From positions 1-60,609 of the IMG/VR virus record IMGVR_UViG_3300027749_000121: a stretch of 60,609 nucleotides of DNA; one strand, 5' to 3'. This DNA is from a virus. The number at the start of each line of letters is the position of its first letter. Position 1 is the first letter of the stretch. The notes under the pieces were generated by a model. That model saw only the letters and a list, made by a program, of their open reading frames with translations, did not search any database and was not told the DNA's origin. Position numbers and translations under genes: made by a program. Positions 22,148-29,973 of this stretch are shown here, in pieces.

Positions 22148-22413
22148 CACAAGATGAAATCATTAAGATGGCTAGACAGGCGGGCTTTATTGACGCTGAT
22201 TGGAACATGTGGATGGTTCTTCCGCACCTTGAAGACTTTGCCAAGCTAGTAGCACAGCATGAGCGTGAGGCGTGTGCAGTGGCGGCGGAGAAAGAATCAC
22301 TGCGTGGGTTACCTGAAGAACAACCCGAGGGCGAAGCATTACTACGCGCCTGTGCGCAGATTGCGGGTGGGGTTCTTATTGCCGACGCCATCCGAGCAAG
22401 GGGACAAGCATGA
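22144..22413 (+). CDS. Small unknown protein, TTG start
   Basis: The 89-residue protein starts at TTG 22144, eight bases after AAGGAG. It contains MARQAGFIDADWNMWMVLPH and LEDFAKLVAQHEREACAVAA, a pattern common in small phage proteins of the EAC type with unknown function. It overlaps the next start by four bases. Confidence 0.6.
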   Translation: MTQDEIIKMARQAGFIDADWNMWMVLPHLEDFAKLVAQHEREACAVAAEKESLRGLPEEQPEGEALLRACAQIAGGVLIADAIRARGQA

Positions 22414-22637
22414 CTGACTGTCCAAACTGTGAGTACCACAGGAAACGAGCACAACTGTGGCGTGAGGAAGCCTACAAGCAAGCAGGGCATCCGTTGCCTG
22501 AGCGTGGTTGGGTAGGGCTGACGGATGGAGATATTGCCGAAATATATAACCAAAAAGATTGGGACATTCACACCAATTGGGATTATGAAAGAGCCATTGA
22601 AGCCAAACTCAAGGAGAAGAACCATGCTAGTCCGTAA
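22410..22637 (+). CDS. Small Cys-containing unknown protein
   Basis: The 75-residue protein begins MTDCPNCEYHRKRAQLWREE, with a single C-x2-C pair near its start, and has a middle part PLPERGWVGLTDGDIAEIYN. It overlaps both neighbours by a few bases. Function unknown. Confidence 0.6.
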   Translation: MTDCPNCEYHRKRAQLWREEAYKQAGHPLPERGWVGLTDGDIAEIYNQKDWDIHTNWDYERAIEAKLKEKNHASP

Positions 22638-22905
22638 GGTCAGAGGCGAAGACAAGGTGGGCAAGATTACTTTGCTTGCGTCTGAAGTGGCAATGGTTCG
22701 AAAGATAGGCATACCGATCGAGAAGTATGTAACGGCAAGGCTTGTACAGATTGCCAAAGAACGCAGATGGAAGTGGTATTTCAACAAGAGAGAAGTTGTG
22801 CTTGGCTCTTATGGCGGGCATCACGATCGTGTTGGGTTTGTGTACAAAGACACAGGACTACCGCCTACACAGGCAGAGATAGATAACAAGGAGAAGAACA
22901 GTTGA
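22624..22905 (+). CDS. Small unknown basic protein before the polymerase
   Basis: I use ATG 22624, which follows AAGGAG, rather than the longer frame from 22525. The 93-residue protein is basic and begins MLVRKVRGEDKVGKITLLAS. The pattern LASEVAMVRKIGIPIEKYV suggests an alpha/beta fold. It overlaps the polymerase start by four bases. Confidence 0.55.
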   Translation: MLVRKVRGEDKVGKITLLASEVAMVRKIGIPIEKYVTARLVQIAKERRWKWYFNKREVVLGSYGGHHDRVGFVYKDTGLPPTQAEIDNKEKNS

Positions 22906-24887
22906 CCAAACCGTTTGACAAAATAATAACCATCGACTTCGAAACCTACTGGGACACCAAGGAAGGTTACACACTGAGCAAGATGACAACTGAGGAGTAC
23001 ATACGCCATGATAAATTTAGAGCGTTCGGAGCTTGCGTCCATGTATACGGAAGCGATGAACCAATTAGATGGTTTGGAGATGCAGAGCTACGTGAGTACC
23101 TTGATGGGGTCGACTGGGGACGAACCGCAGTGCTTGCCCATAACGCACAGTTCGATGTATCCATTATGGAGTGGGTCTACGCTGTACATCCAGCCTTCAT
23201 CTTCGACACGTTATCAATGGCGCGAGCTCTCAGAGGCGTTGAGGTTGGCAACAGTCTCGCCAAACTTGCAATCGATTTTGATCTTCCCGCCAAAGGGACA
23301 GCCGTACACAGCACCAATGGTGTGGCCGAGTTGGACGAGGTCTTGGAATCTGAGCTTGCAGACTATTGCAAACACGACGTATATCTATGCGAACGAATCT
23401 TTGAGCGCTTGGTCAATGGATACCCGTCCAAGGAACTTCGGCTCATAGATATGACGCTGAAGATGTACACCCGTGCGTGCCTTGAGCTTGACCCCAACAT
23501 GCTGACTGACGCCATACTAGATGAAAAGGAAAAACGTGAAGCACTATTACAGAAGCTCGGCGTGGACGAAACTGCACTTGCGTCGAACCCACAGTTTGCA
23601 GCACTACTTGAAACCCTCAGTGTGGCTCCCCCAAAGAAAGTCAGTAAAACTACCGGGAAAGAAACACTTGCATTGGCTAAGAATGATGCCCTCTTTCAGG
23701 CGTTGCTCAACGGTGAACGTGAGGACGTTGCCCTTCTTTGTGAAGCGCGTCTTAGGGTTAAGTCGACCACTGAGCGTACCCGTGCTCAGCGGTTCCTCGA
23801 CATTAGTAAACGTGGCGCCTTACCAGTACCTCTCTCCTACTACGGTGCGCAGACTGGCCGGTGGACAGCAAGCAAGGGTTCGGCCATCAACATGCAGAAC
23901 CTCAAGCGAGGCTCGTTCCTACGCAAAGCGATTATGGCTCCCGCTGGTCATCAATTGGTCGTGGGGGACTTATCACAGATTGAACCGCGAGTGCTCGCGT
24001 GGCTTTCGGATTACACAGACATGCTCGACATCTTCCGCTCAGGTGGTGACCCTTACGCCGCTTTCGGCGCTCAGATGTTCAACATCCCAAATCTCACCAA
24101 AGAAACTCACCCAGATCTTCGACAGTCTGCGAAGTCTGCGCTCCTTGGGTGCGGGTACGGCCTCGGTTGGGCAGCGTTTGCATCGCAACTTCTCACAGGG
24201 TTCCTCGGGGCACCGCCTCAGCGTTACGACCTTGCTTTCGCAAAGAAGTTGGGCGTTACGCAACAAGCCGCGGAGAAGTTCCTAGACTGGGAAGTCAACG
24301 TCGAGAAGCTCAACGCTATCCCGCACACCTGTACCACCAGAGAACTAGTCATCCACTGCCTAGCATCCAAGGCGATCATTGATAAGTACAGGGCTACAGC
24401 CACCCCCGTAGTTGAGTTTTGGGACTTGCAAACCCAGCTTATCAACGAGTCCCTTTACAAAGGGAAGGAGTACAAGCACAAGTGTTTGACGTACCGCAAG
24501 GGGGAGATCGTGCTACCTTCTGGCATGAAGCTGTTGTACCCTGACCTCAACATCAGGCGCTACACGGACGAGAAAACAAATAAAGAGCAGGTCGAGTGGA
24601 CATACGGCCAAGATCGTACTAAGATATATGCAGGCAAGATAACCAACAATGTCACGCAGGGCGTAGCGAGATGCGTAATGACAGATGGTATGGTGCGTAC
24701 TGCCAAGAGATACTTTGTAGCGGGAACAGTGCATGACGAGCAGATCGTCGTGGTTCCTGATGCAGAGGTGTCTGAGGCTAAGACTTGGGTCTTAGCGCAG
24801 ATGACTATGGAGCCGCCCTATATGCAGGGCATTCCATTGGACGCTGACGGTGGCGCGCACCGTAGGTATGGGTTAGCCAAGAGTTAA
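22902..24887 (+). CDS. DNA polymerase, family A, with 3'-5' exonuclease
   Basis: Replicative polymerase candidate of 661 residues, started by TTG 22902 with AAGGAG eight bases ahead. The exonuclease domain has IDFET (D12, E14), a second motif with NAQFD around 87 and YCKHDV near 160. The polymerase part has YYGAQTGRWTASKG, motif A VVGDLSQIEPRVLAW around 353, motif B QSAKSALLGCGYGLGW around 413 and motif C VHDEQIVVV around 610. All catalytic positions expected are present. The sizes of the domains match podovirus and siphovirus PolA enzymes without a 5' nuclease domain. Confidence 0.94.
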   Translation: MTKPFDKIITIDFETYWDTKEGYTLSKMTTEEYIRHDKFRAFGACVHVYGSDEPIRWFGDAELREYLDGVDWGRTAVLAHNAQFDVSIMEWVYAVHPAFIFDTLSMARALRGVEVGNSLAKLAIDFDLPAKGTAVHSTNGVAELDEVLESELADYCKHDVYLCERIFERLVNGYPSKELRLIDMTLKMYTRACLELDPNMLTDAILDEKEKREALLQKLGVDETALASNPQFAALLETLSVAPPKKVSKTTGKETLALAKNDALFQALLNGEREDVALLCEARLRVKSTTERTRAQRFLDISKRGALPVPLSYYGAQTGRWTASKGSAINMQNLKRGSFLRKAIMAPAGHQLVVGDLSQIEPRVLAWLSDYTDMLDIFRSGGDPYAAFGAQMFNIPNLTKETHPDLRQSAKSALLGCGYGLGWAAFASQLLTGFLGAPPQRYDLAFAKKLGVTQQAAEKFLDWEVNVEKLNAIPHTCTTRELVIHCLASKAIIDKYRATATPVVEFWDLQTQLINESLYKGKEYKHKCLTYRKGEIVLPSGMKLLYPDLNIRRYTDEKTNKEQVEWTYGQDRTKIYAGKITNNVTQGVARCVMTDGMVRTAKRYFVAGTVHDEQIVVVPDAEVSEAKTWVLAQMTMEPPYMQGIPLDADGGAHRRYGLAKS

Positions 24888-24902
24888 CAAGGAGAAGCGG
24901 TA

Positions 24903-25208
24903 TTGAAATTACCAACAAAAATAAGAGTAGGTAGGCGGTGGTACTCAGTCGAAGTAGTTGAAGCCATGCTTGATAAGCGTGACATGGGGCGTGTTCATTA
25001 CGATGAGCAACGCATCCGACTAGGACGAACGAGTAACATCACAGGCAAGCCATTCAAGCCAGAGCAAATTACAGACACGTTCTGGCACGAGGTAGTACAC
25101 ACAATTCTTAAAGACATGGGCGAACACAGGCTCAACTCTAACGAAGTGTTTGTTACCAAGTTTGCTAACCGATTAACAGAAGCCATTAACACAGCGAAGT
25201 TCGAATGA
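24903..25208 (+). CDS. Small HExxH metallopeptidase-like protein, TTG start
   Basis: The 101-residue protein starts at TTG 24903, eight bases after AAGGAG. It has the zinc protease signature H62-E63-V-V-H66 (FWHEVVHTIL) and a following helix NEVFVTKFANRL that could supply the third ligand. The form is like short phage metallopeptidase domains near ImmA or SprT types. Its target is unknown. It overlaps the nuclease gene by four bases. Confidence 0.7.
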   Translation: MKLPTKIRVGRRWYSVEVVEAMLDKRDMGRVHYDEQRIRLGRTSNITGKPFKPEQITDTFWHEVVHTILKDMGEHRLNSNEVFVTKFANRLTEAINTAKFE

Positions 25209-25870
25209 AAAAACCAGCATGGTCACACAGCAGCCTAAAAGATTTCGAGGGCTGCCAACGCAGGTATCACGAGGTCAAGGTCTTGAAGAAGTACCCCTTC
25301 CAAGAGACCGAAGCTACGCGTTACGGCAATCAGGTACACAAGGCTATCGAAGACTACATCAGGGACAAGACGCCAATACCACCTGAGTATGCGCAGTTCC
25401 TGCCTGTAGTGAACGCCATGCTGAGTAAATCAGGCCGAGTGCTTGCTGAGCATGAGATGGCGTTAACTGTAGACCTACAGCCTACGGGCTGGAAGTCTCC
25501 TGACGTTTGGGTTCGAGGCATAGCCGACATCCTGATCGTTAACGATGAGAACCTTACGGCGTGGGTGGGAGATTGGAAGACCGGCAACAACAAGTACCCC
25601 GACAGGGATCAGCTTGTGCTTATGTCGCTTATGGTCTTCGCACACTTCCCCCACATCCGCAAGGTTAACTCAGCGTTGCTGTTCATTGTCAAAGATGATA
25701 TGGTCAAGATGCAGATGACACGCGATCAATCTGAAGCCTTCTGGTGGAAGTATCGTGAGCGTACTGCGCGTCTTGAATCATGCTTTGAGACAGACGTATG
25801 GAACCCCAATCAAACCCCACTATGCGGATGGTGTCAGGTCACCGGATGCGAGTTCAATCCCAAACACTAA
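25205..25870 (+). CDS. Cas4/RecB-like exonuclease with Fe-S cysteines
   Basis: The 221-residue protein matches the PD-(D/E)XK superfamily: GNQVHKAIEDYI with H45, GIADILI with D108, GDWKTG with D123 and K125, and a following QLVLMSLM helix. One Cys near the N-terminus (C17) and three near the C-terminus (C207, C210, C215) are placed like the Fe-S cluster ligands of Cas4 and AddB nucleases. It probably resects DNA ends during phage recombination. It stands between the polymerase and helicase genes. Confidence 0.88.
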   Translation: MKKPAWSHSSLKDFEGCQRRYHEVKVLKKYPFQETEATRYGNQVHKAIEDYIRDKTPIPPEYAQFLPVVNAMLSKSGRVLAEHEMALTVDLQPTGWKSPDVWVRGIADILIVNDENLTAWVGDWKTGNNKYPDRDQLVLMSLMVFAHFPHIRKVNSALLFIVKDDMVKMQMTRDQSEAFWWKYRERTARLESCFETDVWNPNQTPLCGWCQVTGCEFNPKH

Positions 25871-25878
25871 GGATTTTT

Positions 25879-26166
25879 ATGTCACTTTTACAAGAACAAA
25901 CTACTCACCCTTCATACCCAAGCATGTGCCATGTTTGCAGCAAACCTCTACGCGCCTGCGACAGCGCTATCGTGCACGATGGGCGGGTGCACACTAATGC
26001 AGATAATGGTACTGATTACGGATCAATCGGTCTGCACATAGAGTGCGCTACGATCTTGTCAATGCGCCTGATTGCAGACGTAATGAAGCACAAAGGTAGC
26101 GCGCACGAACCTCGTGTGGTGCGTAGCCTGCGCAACGCGTGTGAAGCAAAGCTAAAGGAGTTCTAA
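25879..26166 (+). CDS. Small zinc-binding-like protein
   Basis: I use ATG 25879, which begins after the nuclease stop with AAGGA upstream, rather than an overlapping longer frame. The 95-residue protein has C-x2-C (CHVCSKPLRACD), a His-rich middle and a later H-x2-C (LHIECATILS), a possible zinc site. No family was recognised. Confidence 0.55.
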   Translation: MSLLQEQTTHPSYPSMCHVCSKPLRACDSAIVHDGRVHTNADNGTDYGSIGLHIECATILSMRLIADVMKHKGSAHEPRVVRSLRNACEAKLKEF

Positions 26167-26168
26167 CC

Positions 26169-26408
26169 ATGACACAGACCAATGGCAAGCGTGACTACAA
26201 ACACGCATACAAACTGCAAAAGAAAACAGGCGAGACAGCCGATCAGATTGAACGGCAGAAGGCTCGTAGAACCTACGATAAGAAAGGTGTTGATCGTGCA
26301 GGTAAAGACATTGACCACATCAAACCTCTGCGTGCAGGGGGCAAGTCAACAACAGGCAACACCCGCCTTCGTAGCAAGAGCGCCAATCAGAGCGACAACG
26401 GAAAATAA
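26169..26408 (+). CDS. Small HNH-like nuclease
   Basis: The 79-residue protein ends with the HNH-type motif KDIDHIKPLRAGGKSTTGN followed by TRLRSKSANQSDNG. That gives the DH, the Asn and a final N of the fold, but the usual last His is replaced. The N-terminus is Lys-rich. It is shorter than most HNH enzymes and may be an active nicking protein or a relic. Confidence 0.65.
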   Translation: MTQTNGKRDYKHAYKLQKKTGETADQIERQKARRTYDKKGVDRAGKDIDHIKPLRAGGKSTTGNTRLRSKSANQSDNGK

Positions 26409-26423
26409 TAGCTTGGAGAAGCA

Positions 26424-27983
26424 ATGGAAATCATCGAAGACAAAGCACTAGTCTTACGCACAAGGAACCCGAACAAGTACAAAGTCATACCCAAACACAA
26501 GATCGTCGAGCGCATGGATGGTGGCTACGACGTGGCTGTGTATTGGGGGCTTGACGAAGCGCGGGTCTTGCGTAACCTAGGTGTTAAAAATGTGCCATCG
26601 CCTATCACTAGGCGCTACGACTGGCCGGGGCGTTACAAGCCCATGGCGCATCAGATCGAGACGGCAGCGTTCCTCACGCTGTACAGGAGAGCCTTTGTGT
26701 TCTCTGAGCCGGGCACGGGCAAGACACTCTCAGCTTTGTGGGCGGCTGACTACCTGATGAAGCTTGGCAAGGTGCGCAGGGTTCTTGTCCTGTGCCCTCT
26801 GTCGATCATGCACAGCGCATGGATGGGCGACATCAACAACAGTGTGATACATCGCTCTGCCGTTATCGCGCACCATGCTCAGGCTAGTCGGCGCATCGAG
26901 ATGATCCAGCGTGACTACGAGATTGTGATTGCCAACTACGAGGGCTTGAACCTTATCGCTGATGAGGTGCGTAACGATGGCCGGTTTGATCTTGTGATTG
27001 TTGATGAGGCCAACGCATACAAGACGATCACCACACGCAGATGGAAAGCGCTCAACTCCATCCTGACTCCCAACACCTACCTGTGGATGATGACAGGAAC
27101 GCCGGCATCTCAGTCACCTGTAGATGCGTATGGCTTGGCTAAGCTAGTCAATCCAGAAGGTGTGCCCAAGTTCTTTACAGCATGGCGCGATCAGGTCATG
27201 AACAAGGTAACGATGTTCAAATGGGCGCCCAAGCTTGATGCCAAGGACAAGGTGTATGAAGCGCTACAGCCAGCAATACGCTTCACAAAAGAAGCGTGTT
27301 TAGATTTACCTCCAGTAATAACCATGACGCGAGAGGTAGCTTTAACACCGCAGCAGGCCAAGTACTACAACCTTTTGAAAGAGCGCATGCTTGTGCAGAC
27401 CGCAGGGGAAACCATAACGGCAGTCAATGCCGCCGCTGGCGTATCCAAGCTATTGCAGATTAGTTGTGGTGCGGCATACACAGACGACAAGGAAGTTGTG
27501 GAGTTTGATTCTGCGCCTAGGCTTGCGGTACTGGAGGAGATACTGGACGAGACAGATCGCAAGGTCATCATCTTCGCCTTGTTCCGTAGCACCATCGACA
27601 CCATCAGCACATACCTCACGAAGAAGGGTATTGTCAATGAGTGCATCCACGGAGACATAAGTCCCCCTAAGCGTGGGCAAACTATCAATCGTTTTCAGAC
27701 TGAGGCTAACCCTAGGGTGTTGGTCATGCAACCTGCGGCGTCTGCTCACGGCATCACGCTGACTGCCGCTGACACTGTGGTGTTCTATGGGCCACTCATG
27801 AGCGTAGAGCAGTACATCCAGTGTTGTGCCCGTGCTGACCGCAAGGGGCAGGACTCAGACAAAGTTACCGTGATTCACATTCAGGGTAGCGCGATTGAGA
27901 AGAAGATGTTTAATGCGTTGGCAGGGAAAGTTAGTGATAACTTACTACTGACCGACATGTTCGAAACTGAAATTAAATCTTGA
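26424..27983 (+). CDS. SF2 (SNF2-type) DNA helicase
   Basis: The 519-residue protein has helicase superfamily 2 motifs: Q-like MAHQIETAAFL around 75, Walker A SEPGTGKT around 94-101, DEAN box VIVDEANAYK around 190, motif III MTGTPA around 220, and in the second half motif V-VI elements (QPAASAHGITLT and ARADRKGQDSD). The SNF2-like C-terminal domain would translocate on duplex DNA, in replication, recombination or removal of bound proteins. It starts after a short AT-rich gap with GGAG. Confidence 0.9.
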   Translation: MEIIEDKALVLRTRNPNKYKVIPKHKIVERMDGGYDVAVYWGLDEARVLRNLGVKNVPSPITRRYDWPGRYKPMAHQIETAAFLTLYRRAFVFSEPGTGKTLSALWAADYLMKLGKVRRVLVLCPLSIMHSAWMGDINNSVIHRSAVIAHHAQASRRIEMIQRDYEIVIANYEGLNLIADEVRNDGRFDLVIVDEANAYKTITTRRWKALNSILTPNTYLWMMTGTPASQSPVDAYGLAKLVNPEGVPKFFTAWRDQVMNKVTMFKWAPKLDAKDKVYEALQPAIRFTKEACLDLPPVITMTREVALTPQQAKYYNLLKERMLVQTAGETITAVNAAAGVSKLLQISCGAAYTDDKEVVEFDSAPRLAVLEEILDETDRKVIIFALFRSTIDTISTYLTKKGIVNECIHGDISPPKRGQTINRFQTEANPRVLVMQPAASAHGITLTAADTVVFYGPLMSVEQYIQCCARADRKGQDSDKVTVIHIQGSAIEKKMFNALAGKVSDNLLLTDMFETEIKS

Positions 27984-28017
27984 AAGGGGCTTGCAACGCT
28001 AGAAATTACATGTAAAC

Positions 28018-28033
28018 TGTCCAACCTTAGACA
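28018..28033. promoter_or_regulatory. Operator-like dyad TGTC-N8-GACA, copy 3
   Basis: TGTCCAACCTTAGACA lies in the 70-base gap before the gene at 28054 and is followed by AATAAT, like copy 2. It shares 14 of 16 bases with copy 1, which overlaps the early promoter. Confidence 0.45.
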
Positions 28034-28053
28034 AATAATTAACAGGAGAAGCA

Positions 28054-28455
28054 ATGGAAGAAGAAGCAGTACCGTTAGACAAGCTGGTAAAAATTTACCG
28101 CAAGCTACGTACACGTATGACCGAACTGACCCAAGCGTACGACACACAAGCTGAAGTACTCAAGGCGCAACAGGACGAGATCAAGAACGCGATCAAGGAA
28201 CAGATGAAGGCGATGGGCGTCACATCAGTTCGCACTACCGAGGGCACGGCAGTCATGTCCGTGAAGACTCGCTACTACACACAGGACTGGGACTCGTTCA
28301 AACAGTTTGTGATTGACAACCACGCCCTAGAGCTTTTTGAGAAGCGTATTGCGCAGTCCAACATGGCTCAGTTCTTGGAAGAAAACCCCGGGGTCGTACC
28401 GCCCGGTCTGAACTCAACATCTGAGTTCGACATCTCTGTACGCAAACCAACTTAA
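28054..28455 (+). CDS. Unknown protein with N-terminal coiled coil
   Basis: The 133-residue protein has an N-terminal helix (DKLVKIYRKLRTRMTELTQAY) running to about residue 55, then a strand-rich part with MGVTSVRTTEGTAVMSVK. I associate this shape with proteins coded beside phage SSB-like genes in aquatic phages, of unknown function. AGGAG precedes the start. Confidence 0.6.
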   Translation: MEEEAVPLDKLVKIYRKLRTRMTELTQAYDTQAEVLKAQQDEIKNAIKEQMKAMGVTSVRTTEGTAVMSVKTRYYTQDWDSFKQFVIDNHALELFEKRIAQSNMAQFLEENPGVVPPGLNSTSEFDISVRKPT

Positions 28456-28467
28456 TCGGAAATCAAA

Positions 28468-29451
28468 ATGAGCAATATTGCAATGTTCAACCCCTCAAAC
28501 GTGCCAGCTTTCGCTAAGAACGCTGAGCTTTCCGCAACTACCTTGGCTTTGGCCGGTGGCGTTAACACCAGCAGTGGCATGAAGCGCGTCTCCATCAAGG
28601 GTGGCGTGTTTCGTCTGCTTGCAGGCGGCAAGGAAGTGGCATCCATCGAAGACCGCCACTTGGATGTGATCGTGGTTAAAGCTGCCCCCAAGGTCAGCCG
28701 TATTTTTTACGCAGGATCGTATGACAAAGACGCGGCTGCAGCCGCCCCTGACTGCACATCTGCTGATGGTGACAAGCCCGATGCAGGCGTACGTAACAAG
28801 CAAGCGTCAAGCTGCGCCGCTTGCCCACAGAACATCGCTGGGTCAGGCAATGGTCAAAGCCGTGCGTGCCGTTACCAACAGCGTTTGGCTGTGGTCTTGG
28901 CTAACAACCCTGAAGGCGACGTGTTGCAAGTGACTCTGCCTGCCACATCTATCTTTGGCAAGGAAGAAGGCGAGAAGCGCCCACTGCAAGCATACGCTCG
29001 CTACATGGCGGCTCAAACTCCACCAGTTAACTTGGACGCTATCGTGACGCGCATGAAGTTCGACACCAAGGCTGAGTCTCCCAAGCTGATCTTCGCCCCT
29101 GTGCGTTGGTTGACTGACTCAGAGTATCTGATTGCCCAAGAGCAAGCTCTGTCCAAGGATGCTGAGAAGGCTGTGTCTGTTACTCCTGCCGCCGCTGATG
29201 GCGTGGTAGCCCCTGCACCGTTGGCTATTGAAGGTAAGCGCCCTGCGGCTAAGACTCTTGGTGACTTGCTTGATGAAGACGAAGCCGAAGCTATGGCCGA
29301 AGTCAAAGCGGCTAAGCCCAAGAAAGCCAAGGCTGTTGAAGCCGAAGCTGAAGAAGAACCAGAAGTGCGTAAAACCGCACCCAAGGTTGAATCCGTTCCA
29401 GCTAAGAAGGGCAAGCTGGCCGACATCGTTGCTGATTGGGACGATGAGTAA
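28468..29451 (+). CDS. SSB-like DNA-binding protein
   Basis: The 327-residue protein has a mixed N-terminal domain, a Cys cluster (SCAACPQN and ACRYQ) about residue 113-131 that may bind zinc, a long low-complexity Ala/Lys/Glu linker, and an acidic end with IVADWDDE. That acidic tail after a flexible linker is the hallmark of single-strand binding proteins that recruit partner enzymes. The position between the helicase and primase genes supports it. The core fold was not identified with certainty. Confidence 0.6.
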   Translation: MSNIAMFNPSNVPAFAKNAELSATTLALAGGVNTSSGMKRVSIKGGVFRLLAGGKEVASIEDRHLDVIVVKAAPKVSRIFYAGSYDKDAAAAAPDCTSADGDKPDAGVRNKQASSCAACPQNIAGSGNGQSRACRYQQRLAVVLANNPEGDVLQVTLPATSIFGKEEGEKRPLQAYARYMAAQTPPVNLDAIVTRMKFDTKAESPKLIFAPVRWLTDSEYLIAQEQALSKDAEKAVSVTPAAADGVVAPAPLAIEGKRPAAKTLGDLLDEDEAEAMAEVKAAKPKKAKAVEAEAEEEPEVRKTAPKVESVPAKKGKLADIVADWDDE

Positions 29452-29458
29452 CTGAATC

Positions 29459-29514
29459 GGGGGGAACGCTGTGCAAAGGCTTTTTTAGCTTGCGGACGAG
29501 CAGTTAGTACCCCC
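29459..29514 (+). promoter_or_regulatory. Structured gap before a helix-turn-helix gene
   Basis: In the 73-base gap, GGGGGAAC (29460-29467) can pair with GTACCCCC (29507-29514) apart from one position, enclosing a smaller stem GCAAAGGCT/AGCTTGC around six T. It could be a leader structure controlling the regulator gene at 29525. Confidence 0.4.
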
Positions 29515-29524
29515 ACCTATATAC

Positions 29525-29818
29525 ATGGCCTACTCACAAAAAATCATTGACGAAGTAGCAAAGACACCCAAGTCTCTGGGCAACCAGCTTGGGCGTTGGG
29601 CGATACATCTTGACTTTCCGGTCACGAAGATTGCCTATGCGCTTGGCGTCTCTCGACAGACTGTTTACAACTGGTTTACAGGCACGGAAGTGTTTGTGGC
29701 CTATCGTAATCGCGTCGAATTCTTAACTCACATAATGAAGACCTCACGCACGGCAGATGAGGCATGGAGAAAAATATGCACGGAATACAACCTAGATCCC
29801 TCACCACGCAAGAACTGA
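29525..29818 (+). CDS. Helix-turn-helix regulator
   Basis: The 97-residue protein contains a clear helix-turn-helix, PVTKIAYALGVSRQTVYNWF, around residues 32-51. The N-terminal and C-terminal helices are of the sort found in phage XRE-like regulators. It is a candidate for binding one of the dyads in this region, but no pairing can be shown. The preceding gap may form a hairpin. Confidence 0.75.
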   Translation: MAYSQKIIDEVAKTPKSLGNQLGRWAIHLDFPVTKIAYALGVSRQTVYNWFTGTEVFVAYRNRVEFLTHIMKTSRTADEAWRKICTEYNLDPSPRKN

Positions 29819-29958
29819 TTCGGTTTGCTGAAGACTTTGTACACAAGCCCGAAGGCTTGCCAAAGAACTGGCAAATGGAACTGCTCAGTCGAATTGCGGG
29901 TTACCCAATCATGGAGCGCCCAGTAAGCACAGACCCACGCCAACTCGACCTTTTCTAA
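29776..29958 (+). CDS. Small unknown protein overlapping the regulator gene
   Basis: I use ATG 29776 with GGAG upstream; ATG 29764 is an alternative. The 60-residue protein overlaps the regulator by 43 bases and ends QLDLF. It contains GLPKNWQMELLSRIAG. A short LF-type end like QLDLF is a common sliding-clamp-binding form, but that is speculative. Confidence 0.5.
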   Translation: MHGIQPRSLTTQELIRFAEDFVHKPEGLPKNWQMELLSRIAGYPIMERPVSTDPRQLDLF

Positions 29959-29973
29959 ACCGCAAGGAACTCA

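Noticed and set aside
22140-22787. 215-codon antisense ORF opposite three small genes
   Set aside because: The sense genes overlap in the normal operon manner and have ribosome sites; the antisense frame has none.
23521-24285. 254-codon ORF in a second frame of the polymerase gene
   Set aside because: The polymerase frame has all expected motifs; the alternative frame is Ser/Arg/Leu-rich without any.
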